Origin: Diploptera punctata
Lineage: Eukaryota > Arthropoda > Insecta > Blattodea > Blaberidae
Assembly (NCBI GenBank): GCA_030220185.1
Contig: JASPKZ010007545.1
Location: forward strand, 654,996 to 718,995
Direction of reading: 5' to 3'
DNA length: 64,000 bases
Both the position numbers and the translations under genes were made by a program. The notes beneath the pieces are model-generated. The model had not been told where the DNA came from, made no database searches, and saw only the letters and a program-made list of their open reading frames with translations. Positions 12,369 through 24,229 of this stretch are shown here, piece by piece. The stretch's first letter is position 1. The number at the start of each line of letters is the position of its first letter.

Positions 12369-12679
12369 AAGTAGTTATACTAATTTATAAAATATAAATC
12401 AATAATATAAAAACGTTTGATATATGCATGATCATGCCATAATCATAAAATACGCAAAAATACCCTACATATGAAAAAAAAAAAAGAATGCATCATAAAA
12501 CTTCACAATAGCAAAGAGGTGAACTTAAAACATACTCCGCACTTTGTTTCCATATCATAAATGAAAGCAGAAAAAACATGCATTTCCGTATAAATACGAT
12601 GTCTACTTATGACGGTGCAGCAATTGATACACCTGAAAATCGGGAAGACATTGCGAACTACGTTTACTGAAGCGCTGTG

Positions 12680-13110
12680 CACGATAACAGCTCTGACGTC
12701 TATAATAATCAAACTATAAGAAATATCCAAAACCTATTATATCAAAAAAGGAACAGGGGATCGATAATCAGGACACCTCTCAATGAATGGCCTCACCTAG
12801 CAAATCATCCTGCCACACAGGATGTTGACCCAACAAAACATTATACATACAAAATATACACGGATGGAAGTAAAAGTAATCAAGGAGTCGGATCGGGGAC
12901 AGCCATTTTCACAAAACATGAATTGACACACCAGTTGAAAATTACGTTGTACGAAAAATGTTCAAGCAACCAAGCCGCACAACTTGCCATCTTGAAAGCA
13001 ATAGACACCTTAAAAGGAATCAACACCAAATAAATGCCGATTGATCAACTGTCAGCGGCAATCTACACAGACAGCAAGATCAAGAATTGTAAAAAATAAT
13101 TATTAAACAA
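12680..13110 (+). mobile_element. LINE RNase H domain fragment
   Basis: The plus frame at 12677-13033 reads QTIRNIQNLLYQKRN, then WPHLANHPATQD, then the RNase H core YKIYTDGSKSNQGVGSG with the catalytic D, then CSSNQAAQLAILKAI with the usual E replaced by A in NQAEQLA. After a frameshift, SAAIYTDSKIKNCKK gives the third acidic motif. An A-rich run follows at 13110-13125. Non-LTR elements of the I/R1/LOA group carry a C-terminal RNase H. Loss of the catalytic E and the frame break argue that it is inactive. Confidence 0.8.
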
Positions 13111-13125
13111 AGCAAAAAAAAAAAA

Positions 13126-13530
13126 GAAAAATTAATACACAGGAAATTGAAGGCAACTAAGTTGTATACATATACAGAAATGACACCACAAAGTCGTTTT
13201 CTTGAAAAACCGGCTATGATCATTTTTGGCAGCCAGTCTTCACATTTTCGTTTTATAAATTTTATATTAATACATAATATGAAATTGTAAGAAGTCGAAT
13301 AGCAACTGAGCCGAGAGTAAATATTAAATTCTGACACAATGCTATAGATTTAACGTTACACGCATAATAATCAATTAGTAAACAATAAACTTGATAATTT
13401 TATATGATAATTTTTATGAATTCTCTATTAATAGACTATAGATATTGTAATGTGGAATATTAATAATTATGCTAATCTGACAGTTTATTTATTTTTCGAG
13501 ATAAAAGTAGCGTCGAAATAAAAATAATTT
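13126..13530. other. no recognisable feature
   Basis: AT-rich DNA between two retroelement fragments. A minus-strand 85-residue frame overlaps the A-rich run and has no recognisable motif. Confidence 0.35.
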
Positions 13531-13534
13531 GGGA

Positions 13535-14165
13535 TGAGATGCACAAAGAAATTAAACATAGGCTCAATTCTGGAAATGCGTGCTATTATGCATTGCAGAG
13601 ACATTTGATCTCCTAACTCCTTTCAAAAAACGTTAAACTGAAAATATATAAAACTATTATTCTACCAGTTATATTATATGGGTGCGAAACATGGACTCTT
13701 ACTTTAAGGGAGGTAAGGAGATCACGAGTATTTGAGAATAAAGTACTTAGGAACATTTTTGGACCAAAGAGAGATGAACAGACAGGTGAATGAAGAAGAC
13801 TACGTAACAATGAACTACATGGTCTTTACAGGAGGCCAGATATAATAAGGACAGTTAAGTCTCGTAGACTGCGATGGGCAGGACATGTTGCGCGCATGGG
13901 CAATGAAAGGCGTGTATTGAAGCTTCTTGTAGGAAAGCCAGAGGGAAAACGCCCAGTTGGTAGACCAAGAATGAGGTGGGAGAATAACATTAACAATGAT
14001 TTGAGGGAAGTAGATTATACAGGGAATGAATGGAAAACAGCTCAGGATAGGGATGTATGGAGCGCTTATGTACGCGCGGCCATGAACCTACGTGCTCGAT
14101 AGTGCAAGTGAGTGAAAAGTAAGTAAGTAAGTAAGTAAGTAATTAAGTAAGTAAGTAAGTAAGTA
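13535..14165 (+). mobile_element. 5'-truncated (GTAA)-tailed LINE, C-terminal part
   Basis: It starts at atgagatgcacaaagaaatt and reads HKEIKHRLNSGNACYYALQR, LLSKNVKLKIYKTIILPVIL and YGCETWTLTLREVRR. After frame breaks it reads KPEGKRPVGRPRMRWENNIN and QDRDVWSAYVRAAMNLRAR (13896-14102). It ends in a GTAA tandem tail (about 14119-14165). The same C-terminal domain and tail occur at 4095, 21110, 35655, 46675 and 52290. The post-RT C-terminal domain and short-unit 3' tail are typical of RTE-like LINEs; the clade is inferred. Confidence 0.85.
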
Positions 14166-14479
14166 CGAGTTATTAGAAATGATTTTCTGTGCAGTTGAGA
14201 AAAAAGTGAATATCTCGTTCTCTTTTAATGTTGTCAATGTTTTTGAGACTTCTAACCAAATGTTCCTGACATAGAAAATAATGCGTAAATAAATATAAAA
14301 ACCACTAACCGTTTCATATATGTAGAAAGAACTTGAATAACACCCTATAGTAAGCTGTCTCTACAACGTGAAAATAGTGTAACGACATCCCAATCTATAC
14401 AAAACATAGGAGTGTTCGGAACAATGGAAATTTGAATTCCGATCCTCCATTTCTCTAGGTGAATGTGGAGAATCCCAAA

Positions 14480-14550
14480 ATAAACGTACGTACATTAGCA
14501 GGGGTTTTTGGATTGAACTCGGCATCTCCCGAGATCTGTATTTTACCAGA
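14480..14550 (-). mobile_element. possible degenerate tRNA-derived SINE
   Basis: On the minus strand, tctggtaaaatacagatctc is followed by gccgagttcaatcc, which resembles a tRNA head with box B. There is no second copy in the window to confirm it, and box A is weak. Confidence 0.3.
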
Positions 14551-14559
14551 TAGGTGTTG

Positions 14560-16150
14560 ATCGTAATACTGATAATCACGATTTCTGACAGTGTCACGCA
14601 ATGGTTCAACTCCTACCTTCGTGAGCGCCAGCAATATGTTGTAGGAAATTCTACATTACGCTCTTCTTGGACCTACCGTAAAGCTGGAGTTCCACAGGGC
14701 TCGGTGCTCGGCCCATTGCTTTTTTCAATCTATATAAACGACATAACTGACTCCCTAAAACATTGCAAACATCATTTATTTGCGGACGAAATGCAGATCT
14801 ACCTTCACTCAAATATTCTTTAAATGACGGGGTAACCAAAATTAATGAGGACCTTGACTCGCTAACGGCGTGGACAGAGAAATATGGACTTCAATTAAAT
14901 CCTAGAAAGACACAAGCAATCATTATGGGTCATCAGAGACTATTATCCTCAATTAACACAAATGCAGTATTACATGTGTCACTTAATGGGGTTCAGATCC
15001 CTTATAGTGAGACAGTAAAAAATCTAGGAGTGTTTATGGATAAACATTTAATTTGGAATAAACAAATAAATAACATTTGCAAAACTATCTTCTCAATAAT
15101 ACACTCATTAAATCGTATAAGAAATTGTTTACCGTTTTCTCTAAGAAAAATGTTAGTAGAAACACTTGCAATGCCCCATTTTGATTATTGTGATACTCTT
15201 TTTACTGACCTAAATACTGTTCTTACCCAAAGACTTCAACGTGTTCACAATTCTTGCATACGTTTTATTTGTGGTATACGTAGATTTGATCACGTTACAC
15301 CATCCCTGGAACAATTGTCATGGCTTCGTCTACAAGATCGTAGAACCATCCATTCCCTATGCCTTCTCTATAAAATATTACACACATCATTACCTTATTA
15401 TTTATCACACCGCTTCACTAAACTCTCTGATACACATAACTTAGATACCCGATCCCTTGAGCACAGTGTCCTATATATCCCTCCTCATCACACTACCTAT
15501 TATTCGAAATCTTTTACAGTTTCTCTTGCTAGAACATGGAATTCACTTCCACCCTATGTCAGAGACTGCCAAACTTTACCATCTTTCAGAAACAAATTGA
15601 AAATAAAATTACTAACAGAAACAACTCACTAATATTACTTTTTAAGAATTAATAATGCGTTTTTGCATTATTTAATAAAAATAGACTTAGGATTTGTTAA
15701 TATATTTACCTAATGCCTTGTATAAAAAGCGTAGATTAATTCATTGTAGTTTATTACTTTCTTTGTATTTTTTTTTCTTTTCTTTTTACGTATAGTAGAT
15801 TCGAGCTGTTATTCCTTTTTTTATTCATTGTACCATTAATTTAATTTAATTGTATTTAGTTTCATTGTATTATTAGACATTATTTTCATTATTATTCAAT
15901 ATGACAGATAATTAATTGTTCAATGTCTATTATTGTATTTTTTTGTATTCATATGTAACATATGTTTGTCCTGTTTAATATGACTATTATTGTATTTTTT
16001 TTGTATTCATATGTAACATATGTTTGTCCTGTTTAATATGACTATTATTGTAATTTTTTTTGTATTCATATGTAACATATGTTTGTTCTGGTGAGTGGAA
16101 GAGAAGGCCACATGGCCTTAACTCCACCAGGCTAAATACATCTATTCTAA
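14560..16150 (+). mobile_element. CR1/Jockey-like LINE, RT 3' half plus UTR
   Basis: Two overlapping frames (14554-14823 and 14763-15632) join by a frameshift near 14805-14820. They read WFNSYLRERQQYVVG, then GVPQGSVLGPLLFSIYIND (RT motif B), then HHLFADEMQIYLH, where the catalytic FADD box is FADE. Next come LNPRKTQAIIMG, VKNLGVFMDKHL, LAMPHFDYCDTLFTDL and the C-terminal region WNSLPPYVRDCQTLPSF. The 3' UTR holds a tandem repeat (15927-16097) and ends in ggccttaactccaccaggct, then an (AATCTA)-like tail. The second catalytic aspartate is lost, so the RT is inactive. 5' truncation falls in the RT fingers/palm. Related 3' ends lie at 18768-19285 and 49370-49765. Confidence 0.85.
15927..16097 (+). 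repeat. 57-58 bp tandem repeat in LINE 3' UTR, three units
   Basis: Units start at ctattattg 15927, 15984 and 16042. Each holds a T-run, gtattcatatgtaacatatg (a near palindrome) and tttgtcctgtttaatatg. The third unit runs into the conserved 3' end. Confidence 0.9.
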
Positions 16151-16174
16151 ATCTATATAATTTTTTTATATCAT

Positions 16175-16567
16175 CAGAGAGGCCGTCCTTGTCCTTATGT
16201 GGTCAAAAAAAGGCATGTATGAGAACTATAGTTTAAAATTGCCTATCCCGAATGTTCTGGATGACGTGACGCACGTAATAAGTACCTATACGGTGATATA
16301 ACTATTGTGATTAAAGCAATTATAGAGAAATACCGACTGATTATTCATTTTAGTGTGATATGACAATTTAGTGCTGTGAATCTAATGAGGTTTATTTAAG
16401 ATTAATTATTCATTAATCCATTCTATTCCACTAACTAGTTTAACCTCTCACTTTATAGGTTCTTTTTACGTACCACACGTCATCCAGAACTTGTGGGGTG
16501 AGGGAATTTTAAACTGTAGATCACATAAATACGTTTTTACCACGCAATGTCAGGGCCTCCTCCGAGA
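16175..16567. mobile_element. foldback/MITE-like element with about 100-bp terminal inverted repeats
   Basis: The left end gagaggccgtccttgtcc... matches the reverse complement of the right end. Shared blocks are agtttaaaatt, ccc and gttctggatgacgtg. The arms are about 16177-16285 and 16470-16567. Internal DNA is AT-rich and non-coding. A related single arm occurs at 48785-48970. Confidence 0.65.
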
Positions 16568-16644
16568 CAACACTACATTAAGACGAATCACACCATTCAC
16601 ACACGCTATCATATCTAAACACGTTGAATAAGATAATAGGGCCT

Positions 16645-16815
16645 AATGATTATGATGGCTAGATGATGTTCGGGGACCGTCTGGGCTTTAACGATTCCTG
16701 ATAATTACCTTATTGGCGAGGAAATACCCTCAAAGAACATCAGACATTTTTTTCTCGCCAAGGGATCGAACACGAGCTCCCTACGTGCGAGGCAGCGAAA
16801 TTACCCCGAGACCAT
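16645..16815 (-). mobile_element. degenerate tRNA-derived SINE, family 1
   Basis: In reverse complement the head gtctcggggtaatttcgctg precedes box B gttcgatccctt, then a diverged body that includes cggtccccgaacat. Compare the better copies at 29787 and 34366. Confidence 0.65.
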
Positions 16816-16849
16816 AGCGGTGGACATTATTTATTAATTTATTTATATA

Positions 16850-17105
16850 CAGATTTTTAATGTTTGCACATCTTTCTGTGCCTATGTTTTATTTTATTTT
16901 TCAACTCGTCTCTGTCCGGCCACTCCATGTCCTTCAGTCCTGTTGTTCTCATTCCAGTTCTTATTTCTTGCATTCACGGGTTTCGAGGTCTTCCTTTCGT
17001 TCTTCTTCCAGGTGGACACCATTCCAATATTTTTCTGTGTAACCTACCTTTCTTCTTGCATTCGTCGTACATGACCACACCAATTTAATTGCTTATATCT
17101 TATAT
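16850..17105 (-). mobile_element. LINE C-terminal fragment (GRPRNxW family)
   Basis: Reverse complement reads a GHVRRMQEE-like stretch, then GRPRNPWMQEIRTGMRT-like, then LKDMEWPDRDELKNKIK-like residues. It matches the plus-strand copy at 32586-32825 closely. Frame breaks are present. This is the 3' coding end of another LINE family. Confidence 0.7.
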
Positions 17106-18075
17106 AATCTAGTATTGAATATAAATGATTTATTAATAATTCATAAAGAATAAAATTAATCAGCTGTACACTCAGATACATAAAAATTCACAATAATATT
17201 AACAGAAACTGGTGAACATCGGCAATTTTGTTGTTTACAATACAGCTTTTCTGTTAGTATTGAACTAACGACACGGCGGAACATTGACCTGTTTTGTGTC
17301 ATCGCGCGTACACTAGCTTCACATCAGTTTGTGAAGTCGAGGAGAGCAGCTATTATCCTAAGTAAGCTGGGTAAGTACTTCTTTTGCTATTTGTTCCTGA
17401 CTATACATGGTTAGTATTTACATCCGTACGAAGCAACATTTCTGCTATGACTGGAGGTAGATGATCCGCTGTGTTGTGTAATATATTACAATCGTGTTGC
17501 TGGTCTATATTTACATTAGGTCCTAGTGAAAAATGGGACGGGTACCGAACAATATTGTATAAATATAAATTGAGATTTAAATTGAATATTTGCTCTATGA
17601 CAATGGAATTAGTATTGGACATTTACCGTTATTGTCTTACTACATTCATAGCCTGTATTCAACTAGTAGCATAGACTAAGGGTTTATGTTGGAATGTAAA
17701 ATTATAGAGGGATAACTCTAGTTAATACTTTATATATATTTTTTAGCACAGTGTACGAAATATTAAAACCCTATACCTATAAAATCATTGGTAGTTATAA
17801 GTGTGCTTTCAGAAATATAAAATCAACTAACAATCAAATTTAGGCACTCAGACAAATTTTGGACAAAATATTAGAATTTACTGTTAGTATGTTCCAGTTA
17901 ATTATCCAATTCAAATCTGCGTTTGTTAGAATTACAAGAAGATTATTATTAAAGATATGTATGAATTTTGAATTCCTGGAAAACTATTAAGTATATCCTA
18001 ATTAATTATCTAGAAAATTTAGAAAAACGTCAAAATCCAAAATTATTTATCAGAGTATTTTAAAACACGGTGAGT
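17106..18075. other. mostly unrecognised; GC-richer patch at 17270-17390
   Basis: AT-rich DNA except for a patch at 17270-17390 that contains cacatcagtttgtgaagtcg and ends in aagctgggtaagtact, which would score as a splice donor. An untranslated exon is possible, but nothing else supports a gene. Confidence 0.25.
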
Positions 18076-18079
18076 TTTG

Positions 18080-18415
18080 ATGTAAGGTGATGGCTGATTC
18101 TCTGCTTTTCAACATAGCCCTAGAGAAGGAAATGAGGATTGCCCAACTCAATGTTATTTCAAATGTTTATAATAAATCAGCTCAGAAAGTGCCTTTGCCG
18201 ATGGCATTGCCGTACTGGGTAGAACAGTAAATTCTGTAGAAGAAGCTTTTCATGATCCCTCGCTAGCTGTTGGAAAATTAAATTTGGAAGTGAATAATCA
18301 TAAGACCAAATTCAAAGAACGTCGCCAAATTATCCATATACAATAAAAAGAACTTGGAAACAATAATTTCGAAATCGTTGAGGAATTCAAATACGTGTGA
18401 GAATAATTATAACTA
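18080..18415 (+). mobile_element. degenerate LINE RT fragment
   Basis: Frame-shifted plus reading gives SLLFNIALEKEMRIAQ, then FADGIAVLGRTVNSVEEAF (catalytic FADD changed to FADG), then LAVGKLNLEVNNHKTKF and EIVEEFKYV. These are RT motifs C to D of a GDGLS..LLFNIALE-type LINE. It is broken and truncated at both ends. Confidence 0.75.
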
Positions 18416-18765
18416 ACAAAAACATTAAAATCATATTTGTTAGTTTAAATCTAAATTGACTTCGTATGAAGCTCTACTAATATCTGCCATTACATAAGTG
18501 TTAGACACGCTAATAAAGTAACGAAGATGAACTGAGGTTTTATGAGAGATAAATTCTCCGGTGATATTTGGATCAGTGTATAAAAATGGATGGTTGAGAA
18601 TGAGAAACATTTGTGAATTGCATTTCTTATTCACAGACCTTAACATTGAGATAACAAATGTAGTAAATTGCGTTGGTTTTTGACCTTAATATCAGGATGA
18701 CAGAGGATAATCGGATTAATAAAACTCACACTACTTAAATCTGAAGTAAGTAGAAGGTCTCGCTT
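18416..18765. other. no recognisable feature
   Basis: AT-rich spacer between two LINE fragments. The short minus frame at 18440-18646 has no recognisable domain. Confidence 0.35.
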
Positions 18766-18767
18766 AC

Positions 18768-19285
18768 CAAAACATGGAATTCCCTTCCGCCCTATGTCAG
18801 AGACTGTCAAACTATAACATCCTTCAAAAACAAATTAAAGAATTATTTAATAACAAACTAACTTATACACCTCACTGATAGTATTCTTTTAACAATTAAT
18901 AAATTTAATTATCTATGAAAATAATATTAAGATTAACAAATATTTTCTTTTGTTTTGTTTTATATATTGTACAAACGTAAAATTAGTTTTCTATATCTCA
19001 TTATTTTTCTTTGTTTTTATATACGTTAGACAGGGACAATTTAATATGTCTTGTTTGTATACATTTTATTATTAGTTTTGGTCTTAATTTTAACTAACAT
19101 TAACTAGTTCATTATAGATGATAATATAATAGATATTATCAAATTCTTATTTAGTATTTGATATTATAGTTCATTGTGATTGTTATATTCTGATGTAATA
19201 TATGTTTGCCCTGGTGAGTGGAAGAGAAGGCCACATGGCCTTAACTCCACCAGGCTAAATAAGTAAATCTAAATCTAAGAATAGG
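18768..19285 (+). mobile_element. 5'-truncated copy of the CR1/Jockey-like LINE (3' end)
   Basis: It begins at aaacatggaattcccttccg, which encodes the same TWNSLPPYVRDCQT-type C-terminus as 15530-15600. It continues through the UTR and ends in ggccacatggccttaactcc, accaggctaaataag and an aaatct tail. It lacks the tandem repeat present at 15927-16097. Confidence 0.85.
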
Positions 19286-19455
19286 CTGGCCGAAGCTGAG
19301 AAAACTGGATGGAATGTTAGAAGATATGATAAGCTTGGTCTTTAGAGGATGGAGAAGGAAGGCGTTGAGGTGGAAAGAGTGGAGGAAGATATTGTCAGCA
19401 GCCAGACGTAAAAATAGGCAATAGTGTTCTTTTTTTATGATGATGATGATGTTGT
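19286..19455 (+). mobile_element. LINE C-terminal fragment with (TGA)n tail
   Basis: The plus frame reads IGWPKLRKLDGMLEDM then WRRKALRWKEWRKILSAARR, resembling the GRPKLRW..D...WR.K...R.EWR...A end of RTE/R1-like LINEs. It is followed by tatgatgatgatgatgttg, a short-unit 3' tail. Confidence 0.65.
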
Positions 19456-20775
19456 TTAGGTAATTAGACTTACACTGTATAAACGCTCCCTCTTGTATAT
19501 TCTGCCTCCATAATCATACGATGAAACCAGATATAATAATTTTAAGCTTCTAAGTGTACATGTTACATTTTCAGACCATTAAAAGGGAGGAATTCAAAAT
19601 GTTCAATAAGAAATATCTAATTTTAGAATAAAGAAATTTTACTAATTTAAACGATTTTGCACTATACTGTATATTTGGCGCCTGCTCCACTTCATATTTT
19701 ATTTGGTCCTAACCTAAAGAACATACGTGTTGGTTAAAGCGATGTTGAGGAAATTTCCATCTTACAAAGTAAGAGGGAAAGTGCTATTGTACTGCTCCTA
19801 ACAGTTATGGTATTGTATTCCTCAAGACCCAGAACTTAGAACACTGTAAATGACAACAGTTGAAAATCTACAGCTTCTTCAGAAATGAAGAGTGCAAAGG
19901 AGTGAGGGACAAATTAATTCATCACTAGACAATGAATTGATCTCTCCTGACTATGGGTGGTGTGCGAGAGAGGAGAAAATACGTGGAAGAGGATGGAAGG
20001 TGGGAAAGAGATAGTGTTAACAACGTAAGAGAGAAAGAATATAGCCGTACCCCTTAAATCACTGAACAAAAACTATCGAAGTTCTATAGCTTCTTCCTTT
20101 ACGAATCTTTCGTATAGATGTGGTGGAGGGAGGTTTCCTATCTCTTCTTTTCAGCAATTTTCAACATTCATTTAGGTGTTCAATTATTGTGCCGTTCCTC
20201 CCGGAATCTGAGTATTGTAAGACTTGACAAACTACGGTCTTCTATCTGAAACGAAAACCAGATCAGTCCTTAAATTGAATCACGGTATCTTTCATTGGCC
20301 ACATGTATACCTACAACAAAATCCATGTTATTTTTATTTTTCAAATTCATTTATTTAATTTTATTTATTAATTTACACAACACGTATATTCGGACATGAA
20401 TCTTAGTAAAGTTCAAAGACACATAGGGGTATAAGCTCGACGTGACCAGAACTGAATAAGATGCGATATAAAGTGTCTAACATTTTTTTCCTTTATGTGT
20501 TTCTTAATTCCATTGGATGTTATATAATAATTAAAATAAAACATTTATATTTTTTTTCAGTACTCACGACGTTTATTTCAGTTTATTTGAATTTCTGATA
20601 CTGGTAATCTTAATTTAATCAAGATTTTCGAGGTTAAATATATTGTAAATATATTCTATATTTTAGTAGCACATCTATGGTTATCTTTAAATTTATGGAG
20701 AAATTTCATTAGTGTGTTACTTTTTAGTGGTATTATCTGTTCACCTGTGATTGATTGTAATATATATATAGTATC
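19456..20775. other. no recognisable feature
   Basis: AT-rich with some purine-rich stretches (19895-20040). No conserved motif was found on either strand. Confidence 0.35.
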
Positions 20776-21915
20776 ATGCTAGAGTTCGGAATTCGTAAAA
20801 GTTTAGTTAGACTTATACGAATGTTTCTAAATAGCACACAGAGTAGGGTACATGTAGACGAACAGTTTTCGGATACTTTTGAAGTCCATAATCCAAATCT
20901 ACTATTTAATTTTGTACTAGAACATGCCATCAAATCTTTAGAGGATGGAGAAGGCCTACAACTCAATGGTATTAATAAGCTGTTAGTTTATGCTGATGAT
21001 TTGTTACTATTGGGGGATAGCGGCGAGATTAGGCCAAAACGCACGCACACACACACACACACAATTGAGTAACGTTAAGAAACTTGGACTGGAAGTAAAT
21101 ATCAATAAAACTAAATATATGGTCACACAGAGAAATACATTATATAATGAAAATGGGTAGCTGATGACAAATAAGGGATATTTTGAGCAAGTGGCTGAAT
21201 TCAAATATCTAGGAACAATAATTTGGATACATAGTAACTAAATTCACAAATAAATTAAACATAGGCTCAATTCTGGGAATGTGTGCTATTATGTATTACA
21301 GATACTCTTCACGTCGTAACTCCTTTCAAAAAAGTTAAACCGAAAATATATAAAATTATTATTCTACCAGTTATAATATATGGATGCGAAACAAGTACTT
21401 TTACTTTAAGGGTGGAAAGGATATTACGAGTATTTGAGAATACAGTTCTTACGGAAAGATTTTTGACCAAAGAGAGGTGAACATACAGGTGAATGGAGAA
21501 GACTACTTAACAGTGAACTACATGGTCTTTATAGGAAGCCAGACATTATTATCATTATTATTATTACTATAACCATCATCATTATCATCACCATTATCAT
21601 CATCATCACCATCATCATTATCATCATCATCATTCATTATTATTAGAGAACAGTTATGTCTCGTAGACTGTGATGAGCAGGAGCTGTTTCACGAATGGGG
21701 AATGAAAGACGTGCATTGAAGCTTGTTGTAGGAAAACTAGAGGGAAAACGCCTAGTTGGTAGAACAAGAATGAGGTGGGAGAATAACATTAACTATGATT
21801 TAAGGGAAGTCGATTATACAGGTATTGATTGGAAAACATTAGCTCAGGATAGGGATGTATAGAGAACATTTATCGGCGTGGCCATCAACCTATCTATGTC
21901 GTCCAACCGTGGATT
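20776..21915 (+). mobile_element. (GTAA)-family LINE copy retaining the RT YADD box
   Basis: The frame 20776-21072 reads LVRLIRMFLNSTQSRVHV, LLFNFVLEHAIKSLEDGEGL and LLVYADDLLLLGD, with the catalytic YADD at about 20989-21000 intact. The GLKQGD-type motif B is shortened to NPNLLFNF. A (CA)n run at 21040-21062 then breaks the frame. The remainder gives LGLEVNINKTKYMVTQRN, a PVIIYGCET-type segment (21370-21395) and the usual C-terminus to 21890. A trinucleotide microsatellite (21545-21645) interrupts it. Of the copies in the window it keeps the most RT sequence of this family. Confidence 0.8.
21545..21645. repeat. (ATT)n/(ATC)n microsatellite inside a LINE
   Basis: Runs of attatt then atcatc units interrupt the LINE between its LYRKPDI-type codons and the following SRRL-type codons. 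It is probably a microsatellite expansion or microsatellite-tailed insertion. Confidence 0.85.
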
Positions 21916-21919
21916 GTGG

Positions 21920-22118
21920 TCGACGCTTGGATGGGTATCTGGCTTCCGAGCCGGACCACAGTGAAAACTGAAATTGTTTAACTGTATAAGACCTAAAACT
22001 TGGATGAGTGCTCGATGTGTTTAATTATATAAAACCTAAACCTTAGATGGGTGTACGACTTCTCAAACGGACCACAGTGAAAACTTAAGGTGTTTGATTA
22101 CCTATATAAGATCTAAAT
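21920..22118. repeat. diverged tandem pair of about 105-110 bp
   Basis: Two units share ggatgggt, ggaccacagtgaaaac and a tataagacctaaa-like end. They start near 21930 and 22040. Copy number outside the window is unknown. Confidence 0.55.
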
Positions 22119-22261
22119 CTGTGACTCGAAATTATCATTCCTTGATAATGATATGTGGGATCATGCCGAAACTTCGGAATCAGTGGCCAGAGATCCACCT
22201 TGAATCCAAGACGCGAAAAACCCAAGAAAATTTTCTTAATCTTGCGCGAAATATACAATAT

Positions 22262-22262
22262 A

Positions 22263-22305
<43 letters not shown>

Positions 22306-22335
22306 TGTGTGTGTGGTAGTGTGTGTGTGTTAGTG
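22262..22335. repeat. (TA)n(TG)n compound microsatellite
   Basis: A pure TA run to about 22302 is followed by GT-rich sequence to 22335. It directly precedes a SINE. Confidence 0.95.
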
Positions 22336-22370
22336 TAAACTCACGTTCACACACACACGATTTATTTAGG

Positions 22371-22666
22371 TAAAGTGATCACATTAAAGGCTTTGTAGGC
22401 CTTTGGGGTAGTAGAAAGTTGAGGCTCCTATCTTTCTAGAAAATCGGTACATGGTCTCCGCCGGGTTGTCAGCCCTGCGTTATGGCAGCCTTTGCCCCAG
22501 AACATGCATCCTGTACTCATTTTCATAGGAGATGAGTCGACCCTAGAACCATGAAGCCAGCAAATGGTTTTGTCCAGTTAAAAATCCTGACTTCATTCAG
22601 ACTAGAACTTACAACCTTCTGGATTGTAGCATGATTCCTAAAAAATCCACGCTACGGTGTGTCCCC
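22371..22666 (-). mobile_element. tRNA-derived SINE, family 3, degenerate
   Basis: It matches the better copy at 56669-56981: taaagtgatc, gccgggttgtcagcc, gatgagtcgaccc and the right-hand tRNA-like head with cgctacggtgtgtcccc. The tRNA head is at the right end, so transcription reads leftward. Confidence 0.8.
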
Positions 22667-23924
22667 TTTAAAATTGCTTCAATTTGTTAACGTGACATAT
22701 TCTATTTGATCAGAATTACCGAAAAACAAATTAAAATGAAAATACAGTAAACATCTTGATTTGTTCAGCCACAAATTATGTCTGTTTCTCTAATGTATGA
22801 GATGATATGTGTATTTATAAATTACACATGATCTACGTAAATAAATATATGTAATAAATTCAGAAAGTAGTAGGTTCATTATGTATTTTTATCAGATTTT
22901 ACATACTTTTCAATATTTTAGTATGATTAATTATTTTGGTATAATTTTTTTCATATAGTTCCTCGCTCTAATTATCAGGTTAATACTGATGCTAGTGTAG
23001 ATGTCATACATCTAAGAATTACTGAAGAAGCATGCATTCCACATCCAAGTGTTATTTCACTCGACGAGCATTTCTAGACATCTGTTAACTTTCCCTCCGA
23101 AGGAATCTACATCCTCGAATCATTCATATCAGTTAAATTTCATTGTTCGTAGCCGTGATCGTACCCGTGAAACACGGATCGAGTGGTAGCCTCAATGCTG
23201 CTGCATCATCTAAGTCCACTCACGCGCCATATAATCACTACGGAATGAGAAATAGTCCATAAAATTTCCAACACATGACTAACCTGTAGAAATATTAATT
23301 TGATGTCTGCAGGGGTCATTCTGTGATTGACTTACTTTGCCAGAAGCTCTTCAAATTATGGTCAGCGTACAAGTCTATGTGCTGGACGTCAGGAAATGTT
23401 CATGAAACAGGATCATATTGTACGTCTACCTCCCCTCAGTGATTGAATTTGCGGTCTTGGTCCTCTTGTCAAATTTACCTTTGATGCGAGTAAATGACGA
23501 AAAAATAGAGAAACCTCACGTATAGCATGTATTCGTCTAACCGTAGACTACGTGCAAGAAATTAATGAAAACTATGCAATTTTTAAAATTAAACCCTAGT
23601 TTTGTATATTTTTAATTACTGACAATAAAATGCAAATATTAAAATTCATTTAATTTAGAGAAAAGTTTCAGATTTATTGTCTTAAATTTCTTGAATACGC
23701 ATAACTAAGTAAGTAGGCCTATTTACAACCAAACATTCTAAAATAGACAAATATTCTTTATAATGTAATAATAAATAATAATAAATTTAATTTTTACAAC
23801 AAATTACTTTTGGGCAAATACAAAAAAAAAAAGAGACGAGAAAAATTGAAAAGAGTTTCGAAGATTGTAAATAATAAGTAACGCACTAAGTTAAAATATA
23901 AAATTTTGAAATATTTACCTAAAA
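22667..23924. other. no recognisable feature
   Basis: AT-rich with a GC-richer patch near 23060-23240 that shows no conserved frame. I recognise no gene or repeat. Confidence 0.35.
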
Positions 23925-24090
23925 GGTCCGCCTCCTCAACTTAAAGATTATTTATCTGTAGTCCCATCATCAGCAGGATTCAATACCAGTATTGCACTGA
24001 AGATCTGGTAGAGGGGGTTACAAGTTCTGGGTGCGTTTTCATTTATCAGATGGTCGTTGTTGTTAACTGCCTTTACCTTTTATGTTAACA
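23925..24090 (-). mobile_element. Penelope-like element 3' fragment
   Basis: It resembles the end of the Penelope-like element at 49991-51217: tcctcaactt, then a tcatcagcagg block, and a ggt..gggtgcgttttcatttat-like stretch. The minus strand carries CTGATGA at 23967-23973, a hammerhead-type half-core, but no clear GAAA partner was found. Confidence 0.6.
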
Positions 24091-24229
24091 TTTAATGATT
24101 TTATATTTCTATTTTGAATATCACCTCAACGGAACTTATCATTAATTTTATTATTGTTGACTAACTAAGTAACTAACAAATATTAGGCTATGGCTACAGA
24201 AATCAAAGTTCAAAATCATATTCCTTGGT

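Noticed and set aside
17270..17390. First exon with splice donor ctgggtaagtact
   Set aside because: No coding sequence, acceptor or downstream exon can be linked to it. Kept only as a note.
22085..22354. Frames with YIYIYI runs (also at 26890, 30401, 38813, 44487, 56973)
   Set aside because: These are translations of TA microsatellites.
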